DNA of 64,000 bases from Marinomonas aquimarina (GTDB lineage Bacteria; Pseudomonadota; Gammaproteobacteria; Pseudomonadales; Marinomonadaceae): NCBI RefSeq assembly GCF_900089755.1, contig NZ_FLOC01000018.1:32220-96219 (forward strand), read 5' to 3'. The position numbers and the translations under genes were made by a program. This document shows positions 50,305-58,719 of the stretch, in pieces (positions within the stretch are counted from its first letter, which is position 1; every line of letters begins with the position of its first letter). The notes under the pieces are model-generated. The model saw only the letters and a list, made by a program, of their open reading frames with translations. It was not told the origin of the DNA and made no database searches.

Positions 50305-51903
50305 TCAATCCGAAGCGGTCGAGCCCGTCTTGTGCAGGTACTGCACCAGGCGCTGGCCCAGCCACGCCATGCACGGGACGGCCATGGAGTTGCCGATCGC
50401 CTTGTAGCGCGGAGCATCTGCAGCGGGCTTGCCGCGGTACGGGATCAGCGTGTAGTCGTCGGGCATGCCTTGCAGCCGCTCGCACTCCACGGGCATCAGC
50501 CGCCGCACCCGCCAATGCGACCAGTCGCCGGGGCCAGGGTCGTTCCAGTCGTAGCGGAAATGCGCCTCGAAGTCGGGAGCCAGGACATAGGGCTTGTCCG
50601 CGCCGCCGCCGCTGGTGCGCAGTGCGCCCGCTACGCTGCCGCCCAGCTCGGCGGCAAGACCCTGCTCGCGGCCGTGCAGAGACACGCAGGCCACCATAGG
50701 TACGCCGTAGCCCGGCTTGCCGTTGGACAGCACGGTGCAAGCGACCTGGCCATGGCCCGACTCGAAGCGCACTTCACCGCGGTTGTTCTGCGCGAACGCG
50801 ATGGCGGGCACGACCCCGGCGTTCGCATGGCTGTTGCAATGGCCGCCAGCGCGCAACGTCGGTGTCAGGTCGAGCGTGGCATCGGCGCCGCTGCCCTGCG
50901 CGATGAAGGCGATGATCGGAACACCCTTGCCGGTGCCGTCCTCGCTGCTGCCCTTGCCGTTGTTGGCGGTGTCGAGGGTGTGGCTGATGTTGCCTGCGAC
51001 GGATTGCACCAAGTAGGTCTCGGTGCAGATGTCGTGCTTCGGGCCGCCAGCCATCAAACTGGCTGCAAGATCGGTCGGGCCACGCCCATTGCTGAACCCA
51101 AACGTCGTCGTGACCTTGCCGCAGGGCTGCTTCAGTCCTGCATATCCGTCTGCTGGGTCAACACTAGGTTCAGCAGTGCAGGCAGCTTCTTGCCACGGCG
51201 CGCTGCCCGCACAAGAATCCCCGAGCAGGCCTGCGCGCTCAAAAAGTACTTCTGCGGGATCGAGGTCATCTCCACCACTTGCCACAAGAAACACACGCTT
51301 GCGGCGTTGGGCGACACCGAAATATTGAGCATCGAGCACGCGCCAGGCGATGCGGCGGCGGGGTCCAGACACACAACCAGCGTACGCCCATTTTTCCCCT
51401 GGCGGCTGGAGCGCACGGCTTTCTCCGGCCAGTGCGCCCAGGAAATGCCCGAAGGCATTGCTGCGGTCGTTGAGTACGCCTGGGACGTTTTCCCAGACGA
51501 GCGTGGCCGCCGGGCGGCTGTCTTGTTGGCGGGTTTGGTCGATGGCATTGGCAAGCTCCACATAGGCAAGGGAAAGGGCACCGCGCGGGTCATCCAGCCC
51601 GCGACGGCTACCTGCAACGCTGAACGACTGGCACGGCGTGCCGCCGACCAGGATGTCGGGCGCTGGCACAGTGCCGGCACGCACCTGGCGGGCGATCGCG
51701 GTCATGTCGCCCAGATTGGGCACGCGGGGGTAACGGTGGGCGAGCACGGCGCTCGGGAACGGCTCGATCTCGGCGAACCATGCGGCTTCGAGGCCGAGAG
51801 GTTGCCAGGCGAGGCTCACGGCCTCAATGCCGCTGCACACGCTGCCGTACAGCAGTGGCGCGGTTTGGGGCACACCGCGTGGGGGGCGAGGTTGCGGGTT
51901 CAT
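50305..51903 (-). CDS. DNA (cytosine-5) methyltransferase
   Basis: 532 residues from the ATG at 51903. Motif I LLYGSVCSGIEAVSLAWQPLG, motif IV ILVGGTPCQSFSVAGSRRG with the catalytic Cys in PCQ, motif VI LVWENVPGVL, motif VIII AQRRKRVFLVA, and the C-terminal motif X in PRYKAIGNSMAVP. Motifs IX/target region are within residues about 240-470. No restriction partner is seen, so it may act as an anti-restriction or self-marking enzyme. Target sequence unknown. Confidence 0.93.
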   Translation of the reverse strand: MNPQPRPPRGVPQTAPLLYGSVCSGIEAVSLAWQPLGLEAAWFAEIEPFPSAVLAHRYPRVPNLGDMTAIARQVRAGTVPAPDILVGGTPCQSFSVAGSRRGLDDPRGALSLAYVELANAIDQTRQQDSRPAATLVWENVPGVLNDRSNAFGHFLGALAGESRALQPPGEKWAYAGCVSGPRRRIAWRVLDAQYFGVAQRRKRVFLVASGGDDLDPAEVLFERAGLLGDSCAGSAPWQEAACTAEPSVDPADGYAGLKQPCGKVTTTFGFSNGRGPTDLAASLMAGGPKHDICTETYLVQSVAGNISHTLDTANNGKGSSEDGTGKGVPIIAFIAQGSGADATLDLTPTLRAGGHCNSHANAGVVPAIAFAQNNRGEVRFESGHGQVACTVLSNGKPGYGVPMVACVSLHGREQGLAAELGGSVAGALRTSGGGADKPYVLAPDFEAHFRYDWNDPGPGDWSHWRVRRLMPVECERLQGMPDDYTLIPYRGKPAADAPRYKAIGNSMAVPCMAWLGQRLVQYLHKTGSTASD

Positions 51904-52440
51904 GTCGGGTCTCCTGTTTGTGTGGCCTTGGACTGTGTGGCCGGGCCGGGACGTTGATCGGCAGGAGAAAGGCGCCGAAGGCCCAGTGGCCTCCGGCTCG
52001 GGATGACAGAACCACCCGTGGGCTGTTGCAGGCCCGGTTGTCGCTAGAACCGGCTGCTCATCAAGCAATCGCACCCGGCGCATGTCGTGGTTGGCGCCGG
52101 CATCTTCTGGCGCACATCCGCGCACAAAAGGAGCCCAGTTTTTCGCCGTTGGGCACGGCATCGAATACCGCTGACCACGAAGGGTCTCCGGGTGGCTCGC
52201 AGGCGGGCAAGCCATCGGGGGACCCTTCGCAGAAGCGGAAAAATGCAGATCAGTAGAACGCGCCGGGAAACCCCGGACATGGTTCGTGGAGAAGCTACCT
52301 TCAGGTCCCGCGGCCGGGGACGGCCGGGCGGGACGCGCACACGGACAAGAGAAGGCGTTGCGCGCTGGGCGTCCCGCAGGGCGTGCGGGACATGGGCCAC
52401 GCCGCCGATGGCGGACACGGCTCTCGGGGAACGGGGTCGG
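51904..52440. other. 537-bp gap between topB and the methyltransferase, hairpin-rich
   Basis: No convincing gene. Three inverted repeats stand out: GAAGGGTC/GACCCTTC (52179-52228, with an inner TGGCT/AGCCA), GTCCCGC/GCGGGAC (52305-52334), and GTCCCGC/GCGGGAC (52371-52391). None has a T-tract. They may be the topB 3' end or the long leader of the methyltransferase gene. Confidence 0.5.
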
Positions 52441-54465
52441 TCAAGAGCCTTTGCGGCCGCTACTGCCATAAAGGCGTAGAGATCGCGAGGCTCCGCGTTT
52501 GGACGCGCCGGATTCGACCGGCAGCGTACCTTTGCAGTCGGGGTAGCGACTGCACGACCAGAAGGGGCCGGTCTTGCCGGTGCGCTGGCGCGTGGGTGCG
52601 CCGCACTGCGGGCAAGCGGGTCCCTGGGGAACCTTGATGGACAGCGAGGTGCTGCCGTACTGCGCGATCAGTTGCGAAATCCATGCGGCCTGCTTGCCGA
52701 TAAACACATCCAGGGTGAGCTGACCAGCCTCGATCATGTCGAGCGCCTGTTCCCACACTGCCGTCGTGCCGGGGTCTGCAATCGCCGCGGGTACGGCGTC
52801 GATCAGGGTGAACGCTGCATCCGATGCGCGAATGGAGCGTCCTTTCTTCACAAGGTAGCTGCGGGCGATCAACCCGCTGATGATGTTGGCCCGCGTGGCC
52901 TCTGTGCCGATGCCGACCGTATCCTTGAGCTTCTGCTTCAGGCGCGGGTCCGTCACCAGCTTGGCGACCCCCTTCATGGATTTGACCAGCTCGCCCTGCG
53001 TGTAAGGCTTGGGCGGCATCGTCTTGAGCGCCTTGATCTCGGCCTCGGTCACCTGACACGCCATGCCTTCGCGCAGCACGGGGAGTACCTGGCTGCGTGC
53101 CGTGGCTTCACCGTCCTCGTCCGCTTGCGGCTCGGCCAGCACCAGGCGCCAGCCCTTGACGATCACCTGTTTTCCGGTGGCCACCAGCTTCTGCTGGTCG
53201 CAGGACAGCTTGGCGACAGTGCGGTCGAACTCGTGGTGAGGGAGGAACTGCGCCAGGTAGTGCGCGCGGATCAGCCGGTACACCGCCAGTTCCTTCTCGC
53301 TCATGGCCGAGAGGTTCGCGGGTTCCAAGGTGGGAATGATGCCATGGTGCGCCGTCACTTTGCCGTCGTTCCAGGCGCGCGAGCGCTGGGAGCGGTCGAG
53401 CTGGCCCATGATCGGGCGCAGCGAGGGATCGGTCTTGAGCAGGCTGTCCAGAACAGTGGGCACCTCGGCAAACATGCTTTCGGGCAGGTAGCCTGAATCG
53501 GAACGCGGGTACGTAGTGGCCTTGTGGGTCTCGTACAGGGACTGGGCGATCTCCAGGGTTTCTTGAACATCCAGCCCAAGCTGTTTGGAACAGACCTCCT
53601 GCAAGGTGCCCAGGTCGAACAGCAGCGGCGGGCCTTCACGCATGTGTTCGGTCTCGACAAACACCACCTGAGCGCTACCCGCAGCGCGGATCTGTTGCGC
53701 GGCTTGCTGGGCAACCGGCTGTTGCAGGCAGCGGCCAGCGTCGTCGGTGCAGCCATCGGGCGGAACCCACTGCGCGCTGAAAGCCTGTCCACCCGCAGAC
53801 AGGGACACGTCGATGGCCCAGAACGGCACCGACTTGAAGGCCGCGATCTCGCGGTCGCGGTCCACGACGAGCTTCAGGGTCGGCGTCTGCACGCGCCCGA
53901 CGGACAGCACGCCGTCGTAGCCGGCCTGACGCCCGAGCACCGTGAACAACCGGCTGAGGTTCATGCCCACGAGCCAGTCGGCGCGTGAGCGCGCAAGCGC
54001 CGAGTAGTACATCGGCAGCGTGTCGGATGAGGGCCGCAACTTGCCGAGCGCGGTGCGGATCGACGCATCGTTGAGCGCCGACAACCACAGCCGTTCGATG
54101 GGGCCGCGGTAACCGCACAGGTCGATGATCTCGCGGGCGATCAGCTCTCCCTCGCGGTCGGCATCGGTGGCGATGACCAAATGGGTCGCCTTCGCCAGAA
54201 GCGCTTTGACGACCTTGAATTGCGTGGCGGTCTTCGGTTTGACCTCGACCCGCCACTGCTGGGGAACGATGGGCAACTGCTCCAGCGACCAGCGCTTGAG
54301 CGCCGCGTCATAGACCTCGGGAGCTGCTGCTTCTACGAGATGGCCAATGCACCAGGTGACGGTGACGCCGGAGCCGCTGAGACAGCCTTCACCGCGCTGC
54401 GTCGCGCCGAGAATCCGGCCAATGTCTTTGCCCTGGGAGGGCTTCTCGCACAAGAACAGCCGCAT
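52441..54465 (-). CDS. topB: DNA topoisomerase III
   Basis: 674 residues from the ATG at 54465 (MRLFLCEKPSQGKDI); an ATG 21 bp upstream is the alternative. TOPRIM motif HLVIATDADREGELIAREI, decatenation region, catalytic tyrosine in TTYPRSDSGYLPES, and a C-terminal zinc motif CPQCGAPTRQRTGKTGPFWSCSRYPDC. Type IA topoisomerase with the ICE-specific short C-terminus; it should help replication or processing of transferred strands. The shared transfer box lies about 70 bp upstream. Confidence 0.93.
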   Translation of the reverse strand: MRLFLCEKPSQGKDIGRILGATQRGEGCLSGSGVTVTWCIGHLVEAAAPEVYDAALKRWSLEQLPIVPQQWRVEVKPKTATQFKVVKALLAKATHLVIATDADREGELIAREIIDLCGYRGPIERLWLSALNDASIRTALGKLRPSSDTLPMYYSALARSRADWLVGMNLSRLFTVLGRQAGYDGVLSVGRVQTPTLKLVVDRDREIAAFKSVPFWAIDVSLSAGGQAFSAQWVPPDGCTDDAGRCLQQPVAQQAAQQIRAAGSAQVVFVETEHMREGPPLLFDLGTLQEVCSKQLGLDVQETLEIAQSLYETHKATTYPRSDSGYLPESMFAEVPTVLDSLLKTDPSLRPIMGQLDRSQRSRAWNDGKVTAHHGIIPTLEPANLSAMSEKELAVYRLIRAHYLAQFLPHHEFDRTVAKLSCDQQKLVATGKQVIVKGWRLVLAEPQADEDGEATARSQVLPVLREGMACQVTEAEIKALKTMPPKPYTQGELVKSMKGVAKLVTDPRLKQKLKDTVGIGTEATRANIISGLIARSYLVKKGRSIRASDAAFTLIDAVPAAIADPGTTAVWEQALDMIEAGQLTLDVFIGKQAAWISQLIAQYGSTSLSIKVPQGPACPQCGAPTRQRTGKTGPFWSCSRYPDCKGTLPVESGASKRGASRSLRLYGSSGRKGS

Positions 54466-54534
54466 GTCAGTCCATCCGATTTCCATGGTTCATTGAGTTG
54501 CGGGAATCGAGGATGCCGAACACCACCAAGGGCA

Positions 54535-54550
54535 GCAGCAAACAAGCCGC
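54535..54550 (-). promoter_or_regulatory. Shared transfer-operon box, copy 4
   Basis: GCAGCAAACAAGCCGC on the plus strand, 70 bp upstream of the chosen topB ATG (49 bp from the alternative start). Core GCAGCAAACAA exact. Confidence 0.5.
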
Positions 54551-54670
54551 ATGCGGTGGCGACCACTTTTACGGGATGGGATGGCGGGGACGGGAGTGGC
54601 GTTCGGCCGGGGATGTGCGGGCCGGGAGCCGCGATTTTTTGGAGCGCACGGACGCCGGTGGACGTTGATG

Positions 54671-54693
54671 GAGCTATCCCCTGGGGATAGCTC
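54671..54693. promoter_or_regulatory. Palindrome CTATCCCC(T)GGGGATAG, copy 1
   Basis: An extended 23-bp perfect palindrome with core 54674-54690 and flanking GAG/CTC. It lies between the ssb stop and topB. The same core recurs at 56684 and 56815. Confidence 0.65.
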
Positions 54694-54739
54694 GCGAGGG
54701 CATGGGGGCGACGGACGACTGCCACCGCCCCATGCCGGA

Positions 54740-55192
54740 TCACTTCCTGCGCTTCGGCTCCTTCGGCGCGGTCGGTTCCTGGGCGGCCGGGGGTTTCGGC
54801 TGCGCATCCTGCGCGGCCTCTTGCTGCCTGGGGCTGAGGGCTACGGACTCGATGCGGAACGGCAGGATGCCGACGCTGCGCGCGTTGATCTGCCAGGTCT
54901 CGCGCGGCTGATCCTCGTTGTCCGTCCAAGGTTCGCGCTCCATCCGGCCGACGACCAGCACGCGCATGCCCTTCTGGTAGAGGTCCTTCCAGTGCGCGGC
55001 GTCGCGGTGCCAGATTTCCACCGGCGCCCAGAAGCCGCCGCGATCCTCGAAGGTGCCATCCTTCTTGGGAATGGGGTTGTCGAAATAGACGTTCAGGCGC
55101 AGAAGGCGGCTGGGCTCGTCGTTGCCGTTGGGGAACTCCCGGTACTCGGGGGGCGAGCCGATGTTGCCCTCGCCAGAAAAATGCGTACTCAT
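54740..55192 (-). CDS. ssb: Single-stranded DNA-binding protein
   Basis: 150 residues from the ATG at 55192 with GGAGA. OB-fold pattern: RLLRLNVYFDNPIPKKDGTFEDRGGFWAPVEIW, MRVLVVGRMEREPWTDN, then a Pro/Ala-rich tail (AAQDAQPKPPAAQEPTAPKEPKRRK). The last residues are basic and lack the DDDIPF-type tip of chromosomal SSB, so contacts to host proteins should differ. In ICEclc the ssb gene is made only in transfer-competent cells, consistent with this downstream position in the unit. Confidence 0.85.
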   Translation of the reverse strand: MSTHFSGEGNIGSPPEYREFPNGNDEPSRLLRLNVYFDNPIPKKDGTFEDRGGFWAPVEIWHRDAAHWKDLYQKGMRVLVVGRMEREPWTDNEDQPRETWQINARSVGILPFRIESVALSPRQQEAAQDAQPKPPAAQEPTAPKEPKRRK

Positions 55193-55265
55193 GTTGCAAT
55201 CTCCGTGGTGGTTGAAATACCCGCACCTGGTCGGTGACGAGCGCGTGCTGGGTTGCCCGGCGCGA

Positions 55266-55793
55266 TCACTGATCGCGCAGTGCGGGTGGGATGGACTTGA
55301 GCCGACGCAGGTAAGCGTCTTCCGCCTCGGTGGCCTTGCTGGCACACTCCTGGGCCAGCCTGCCCAAGGTGTGCAACAGGCTGATCTGCATGTTCAGCGT
55401 GATGCGCTGCAGCTCGATGGCGTGCAAGTCGGCCAGCAGGTTGACCGGCGTGCTGGTACTCGCCATCAGCTCCTGCCACAGTGCCACGCCCATGGCCGAG
55501 CGGTCGTGCTTGCGCCAGCGAAGAAACGCCGTGCCTGCGCCAGTTGTCTGCTGGGCCAGTTCGATGGGGAGCAGGTGGAAGGGATGCCCGAGGGCTTGTT
55601 GCAGCACCTGTCGCTGCGCCAAGCCAATCAACTCGTCGCGCATGGCGAAGCACTGGCTGGCCCAGGCCTCCAAGTCCCCTTTACCCTTAAAGGGCTTTAA
55701 AAGGCCTTTTTGAGAGGCTGCGTGTTCCAACTGCATGAAGGCTGTCTGTTGCAGAGGGCGGAAGTAGCGGGTGTCGCGGTTTGGGTCGCTCAT
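55266..55793 (-). CDS. DUF3158 family protein
   Basis: 175 residues. MSDPNRDTRYFRPLQQTAFMQLEHAASQKGLLKPFKGKGDLEAWASQC opens the typical DUF3158 protein; LAQQTTGAGTAFLRWRKHDRSAMGVALWQELM is the conserved centre and the C-terminus is helical. Function unknown; always beside PFL_4669 and ssb. It overlaps PFL_4669 by 4 bp. Confidence 0.87.
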   Translation of the reverse strand: MSDPNRDTRYFRPLQQTAFMQLEHAASQKGLLKPFKGKGDLEAWASQCFAMRDELIGLAQRQVLQQALGHPFHLLPIELAQQTTGAGTAFLRWRKHDRSAMGVALWQELMASTSTPVNLLADLHAIELQRITLNMQISLLHTLGRLAQECASKATEAEDAYLRRLKSIPPALRDQ

Positions 55794-56563
55794 GCCTGCG
55801 CGTCCTCGCCGGCCGTCGCTTCGGGGGCGGCGGCCTCGTCGCTGGGCGATGCGGCTGCGGCAGGACCGTCACCGCGCTGCTGCAGGCCACGGCGCATGAT
55901 GGGCGGCGCGAACTTCGAGCGGCGCGTGCCCTCCAGCACGTCCGGCGGCATCTCGCCGAACTTTTCCAACGCCGCCCGCGCTGCGGCATTCTTGGCGGCG
56001 AAGTCGTCGCGGGTGCAGCCCGAGTAGCGGTACTGCTGGGCCAGCGAGAACAGGCTGCGCAGTGCATGCGCGCCTTCGTTGAGCCAGCGTTCGAGCGTCG
56101 AGCGATCGATCAGCGCGGTGTGGTGCGCGAGGATCAGCTTGCGGGCGATATCGTCGTAGTCGGCGAGCAGGTACACGGCGGCAAAGCCGAGCTGCGCATT
56201 GACGAACAGCGGCAGCTTGACCGGCTGGACGTTGAGGTTTTCGCCCAGGGTGAGTGCCGGCGGCACGCTCGCCAGGGCCTGGTCCACCTGTTCGCGCAGC
56301 GATTGCAGCGTGGCCTTGGTCTGGTCGAGCTTGTCCTCGATGCGGAGCATCCAGAAGTCGCTGTACGGGTCGTCCTGCTCCGAGCCGCGCCGCATCTTGT
56401 TCATCTGGGCGATGTAGCCGTTCAGGCCGACGATGCCCGGTCGCCCTTCGGCGGCGGCGCGGCCGTGCCAGATGCGCGAGGCGTGGTGCGTGTGCAGCGT
56501 CAGCGACATCGCGCTGCGCAAGGAGCCGAGATTCAGTTGCAGGGGTTCGTTGGTGGTTGCCAT
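55790..56563 (-). CDS. PFL_4669 family ICE protein (TIGR03761)
   Basis: 257 residues. LHTHHASRIWHGRAAAEGRPGIVGLNGYIAQMNKMRRGSEQDDPYSDFWMLRIEDKLDQTKATL in parts is the PFL_4669 signature; further VDQALASVPPALTLGENLNVQPV and FVNAQLGFAAVYLLADYDDIARKLI. Function unknown. Together with DUF3158 and ssb it forms one operon. By position near ssb it may correspond to the integrase regulator InrR of ICEclc, but this is uncertain. A weak shared box lies 62 bp upstream of the ATG. Confidence 0.85.
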   Translation of the reverse strand: MATTNEPLQLNLGSLRSAMSLTLHTHHASRIWHGRAAAEGRPGIVGLNGYIAQMNKMRRGSEQDDPYSDFWMLRIEDKLDQTKATLQSLREQVDQALASVPPALTLGENLNVQPVKLPLFVNAQLGFAAVYLLADYDDIARKLILAHHTALIDRSTLERWLNEGAHALRSLFSLAQQYRYSGCTRDDFAAKNAAARAALEKFGEMPPDVLEGTRRSKFAPPIMRRGLQQRGDGPAAAASPSDEAAAPEATAGEDAQA

Positions 56564-56624
56564 GGTGTCCGCTCGTTGTTGGAAAAGAGCGGACAGCTTC
56601 GGCAGGTAGCGGAAGGCAGTCAGT

Positions 56625-56638
56625 CAACAAACCGAAAC
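56625..56638 (-). promoter_or_regulatory. Shared transfer-operon box, weak copy 5
   Basis: CAACAAACCGAAAC on the plus strand, 62 bp upstream of the PFL_4669 ATG; the first eight bases equal those of copy 1. Confidence 0.35.
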
Positions 56639-56683
56639 CCGCCCGTCCCCGGTTCACGGCGCGGTGGGTGCATGCGTCGCGAT

Positions 56684-56700
56684 CTATCCCCTGGGGATAG
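56684..56700. promoter_or_regulatory. Palindrome CTATCCCC(T)GGGGATAG, copy 2
   Basis: 17-bp perfect palindrome, 121 bp upstream of the PFL_4669 start. Confidence 0.65.
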
Positions 56701-56814
56701 CGCCATGGAGCGCCAAGGAACGCTGCACACCCGGATCAGCGCGAACAAGGCCGATCCCGCTGCAGGCGATCGAGGCCTGGCGTGCAGCGGTTCGACGTGT
56801 AGCCGTCAGTGGAA

Positions 56815-56831
56815 CTATCCCCAGGGGATAG
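56815..56831. promoter_or_regulatory. Palindrome CTATCCCC(A)GGGGATAG, copy 3
   Basis: 17-bp perfect palindrome, 131 bp from copy 2, in the 315-bp gap between the STY4528-like stop and PFL_4669. The gap holds no other gene. Confidence 0.65.
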
Positions 56832-56878
56832 CTCTACTGGAAGCCACCGGCATCCACTTCACCACCTTGCAGGCCCGC

Positions 56879-58141
56879 TCACTTGCTGGCGAGCAGGTTG
56901 CGCAGCCGCTCGATGTGCTGCCTGGCGACTTCTGGCGGCACAGGCTTGCCCTGCGGCTGGGATGGTGGCGGTGCTGGTGGTGGCGGCCGCTCGTTCGGCG
57001 CAACGGGCGCCGATGGCGCGTCCTTCTTGGCCCAGGCGTTGAACTCGCCATGGATGGCCCGCTGGATGATGCCGAACAGATACCCTGCAGGATTGCGGAT
57101 GCCATGGTTGCTGCATCGTGCAGCCCATTCGTCCAGCACGGCCTGCCTCAGCGCAGCATCGACCTGCTGTAGTGCCACCCTCGCACCTGTCTGCTGCTCT
57201 GCCTTCAGTTCCGCGAAGCGTTTGGGCCATTGCAGGTCGCCCAGCGCGCGCGCATGCGCTTGTGCCTGCGCGGTAGTACGTACTTCATTAATACGACTAC
57301 TACGTACTGTACGGGCCTGCTTCGGATTCCGAAGAGAGGCGTCTGGCGCGGGTTTCGACCCTGCTTCGGATTCCGAAGTGGGATCGTCAGGATTCCGAAG
57401 AAGGCTCGTCGCCCCTTCTTCGGATTCGTGCGTGGCGTCCTCCTGTGGATAACTTTCGTGCGCCCCGACGCCCTGGCTGGCGAGGCGTTCGGCCAGGACT
57501 TGCAGCCTCGATGGCAGGGTGCGCCCGGCCAGCATCGGGTCTTCGCCGATTTCCTTGAGGGTGTGCAGGCCTACGATCTGCACGGCTTTGGCCGAATGGC
57601 CGAGCGCTTGGCTGACGAGTTGCAGGTAGTCCGGGTCGAGCTGCATCGCTTCAAAGGGGGTCAGCGGCTCGTCGTGCAGGACATAGAGGTTGCCGAGGAT
57701 GCGGCCGGTCTTGGCGTCGCGCCGTCGCCGCACCAGGCTCAGCCATCGAGTCAGCCGCAGCAGCGTCAGTGCTCGCGCCACGGTTTCGTGCGAGGCTTGC
57801 CCGGCGCAGGGCATCGACGCCAGCCAGGGCCGAAGCTGTTCATACGTCGGGAACGCCGTCACGCCATCGTCGTTGAGCATCAGCCGGAAGACCTGCCAGG
57901 CATTGCGCTCCAGCGGCGTCAGGCGGCGGTCGAGGAACAGCCGTCGCGGTACGGTCTCGTGCCGGTTGCCGCTGAACAGGAAGGCATCGCCAGACGCCGG
58001 ACCAGTGGGCATCGCGACAGGTGTAGGTGTGGGCGGGGGCGCGTCGGCGTTGGGCTTGGGCACAAGGTCTTTCAGCGCAGCGTCGAACAGGTCTGCGAGT
58101 GCGATGGGGCCACGACGTGGTGCGGTGTCGTCCACGGCCAT
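56879..58141 (-). CDS. STY4528-like replication/regulatory protein
   Basis: 420 residues from the ATG at 58141, three bases after the DUF2857 stop. GNRHETVPRRLFLDRRLTPLERNAWQVFRLML and FPTYEQLRPWLASMPCAGQASHETVARALTLLRLTRWLSLV form a winged-helix DNA-binding domain (residues about 58-135). The centre and C-terminus are charged and low-complexity, with FAELKAEQQTGARVALQQVD and a Pro-rich stretch near the end. Matches STY4528-family ICE proteins. In ICEclc the equivalent operon encodes the BisD/BisC activator; this gene may be the BisD counterpart (inference). Confidence 0.75.
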   Translation of the reverse strand: MAVDDTAPRRGPIALADLFDAALKDLVPKPNADAPPPTPTPVAMPTGPASGDAFLFSGNRHETVPRRLFLDRRLTPLERNAWQVFRLMLNDDGVTAFPTYEQLRPWLASMPCAGQASHETVARALTLLRLTRWLSLVRRRRDAKTGRILGNLYVLHDEPLTPFEAMQLDPDYLQLVSQALGHSAKAVQIVGLHTLKEIGEDPMLAGRTLPSRLQVLAERLASQGVGAHESYPQEDATHESEEGATSLLRNPDDPTSESEAGSKPAPDASLRNPKQARTVRSSRINEVRTTAQAQAHARALGDLQWPKRFAELKAEQQTGARVALQQVDAALRQAVLDEWAARCSNHGIRNPAGYLFGIIQRAIHGEFNAWAKKDAPSAPVAPNERPPPPAPPPSQPQGKPVPPEVARQHIERLRNLLASK

Positions 58142-58143
58142 GG

Positions 58144-58704
58144 TTAACCCAATCCTTGATCGACCCAGCTCTTGATCGAAGCCCAGACCACCGACAGAGG
58201 CAGCGACATGCCTTCGGCGAGGTCCATGGCGGCATCGAGGATGGAGGTTTCGTCTTCGAGATCGACGTTCCTGCTGCTGGTCACGGCCTTCCATTGCCGC
58301 CACAGCTCCGTGTCCTGCTTCTCGTCCAGCACGGGATGGCGACCCTTGCGCTTGGGCAGGCCGAGGATTTCGCGGCGAAGCGCCACTTCCTGGTGGGTCA
58401 GGCCGTAGAAGCGGCTGACCATTTCGGTGCTCGCGCCGAGGCGCAGCATGCGATCGACCGTGGCGATCTCCTTCTCCACATCCTGCGCCTGCCTGAGCAG
58501 ACGCCGGAGCACTTCGCGGTTGACCGTCACCGAGCACCACGAGACGTTGGCGTTGGCCAGCACGCTGATCAGCGCGGGATGCTTGAGGGCGTCCAGCTCT
58601 TCCTCGCCAAACCCCATCAGCTTGCAGCGGCGCAGTTGCCCATTGCGCAGGTCATAGAGGGCCTGGGCGATGACGGCCTGGTTGAGTGGGTGTGGTGCGG
58701 ACAT
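58144..58704 (-). CDS. DUF2857 family, FlhC-like regulator
   Basis: 186 residues: LNQAVIAQALYDLRNGQLRRCKLMGFGEEELDALKHPALISVLANANVSWCSVTVN in parts and MLRLGASTEMVSRFYGLTHQEVALRREILGLPKRKGRHP. The second stretch reads as a helix-turn-helix. DUF2857 proteins have size and pattern like FlhC, and the ICEclc master activator subunit BisC is of FlhC type, so this is its likely equivalent (inference). Position: between parB and the STY4528-like gene. Confidence 0.75.
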   Translation of the reverse strand: MSAPHPLNQAVIAQALYDLRNGQLRRCKLMGFGEEELDALKHPALISVLANANVSWCSVTVNREVLRRLLRQAQDVEKEIATVDRMLRLGASTEMVSRFYGLTHQEVALRREILGLPKRKGRHPVLDEKQDTELWRQWKAVTSSRNVDLEDETSILDAAMDLAEGMSLPLSVVWASIKSWVDQGLG

Positions 58705-58719
58705 GCTGGTCTCCCTCGG

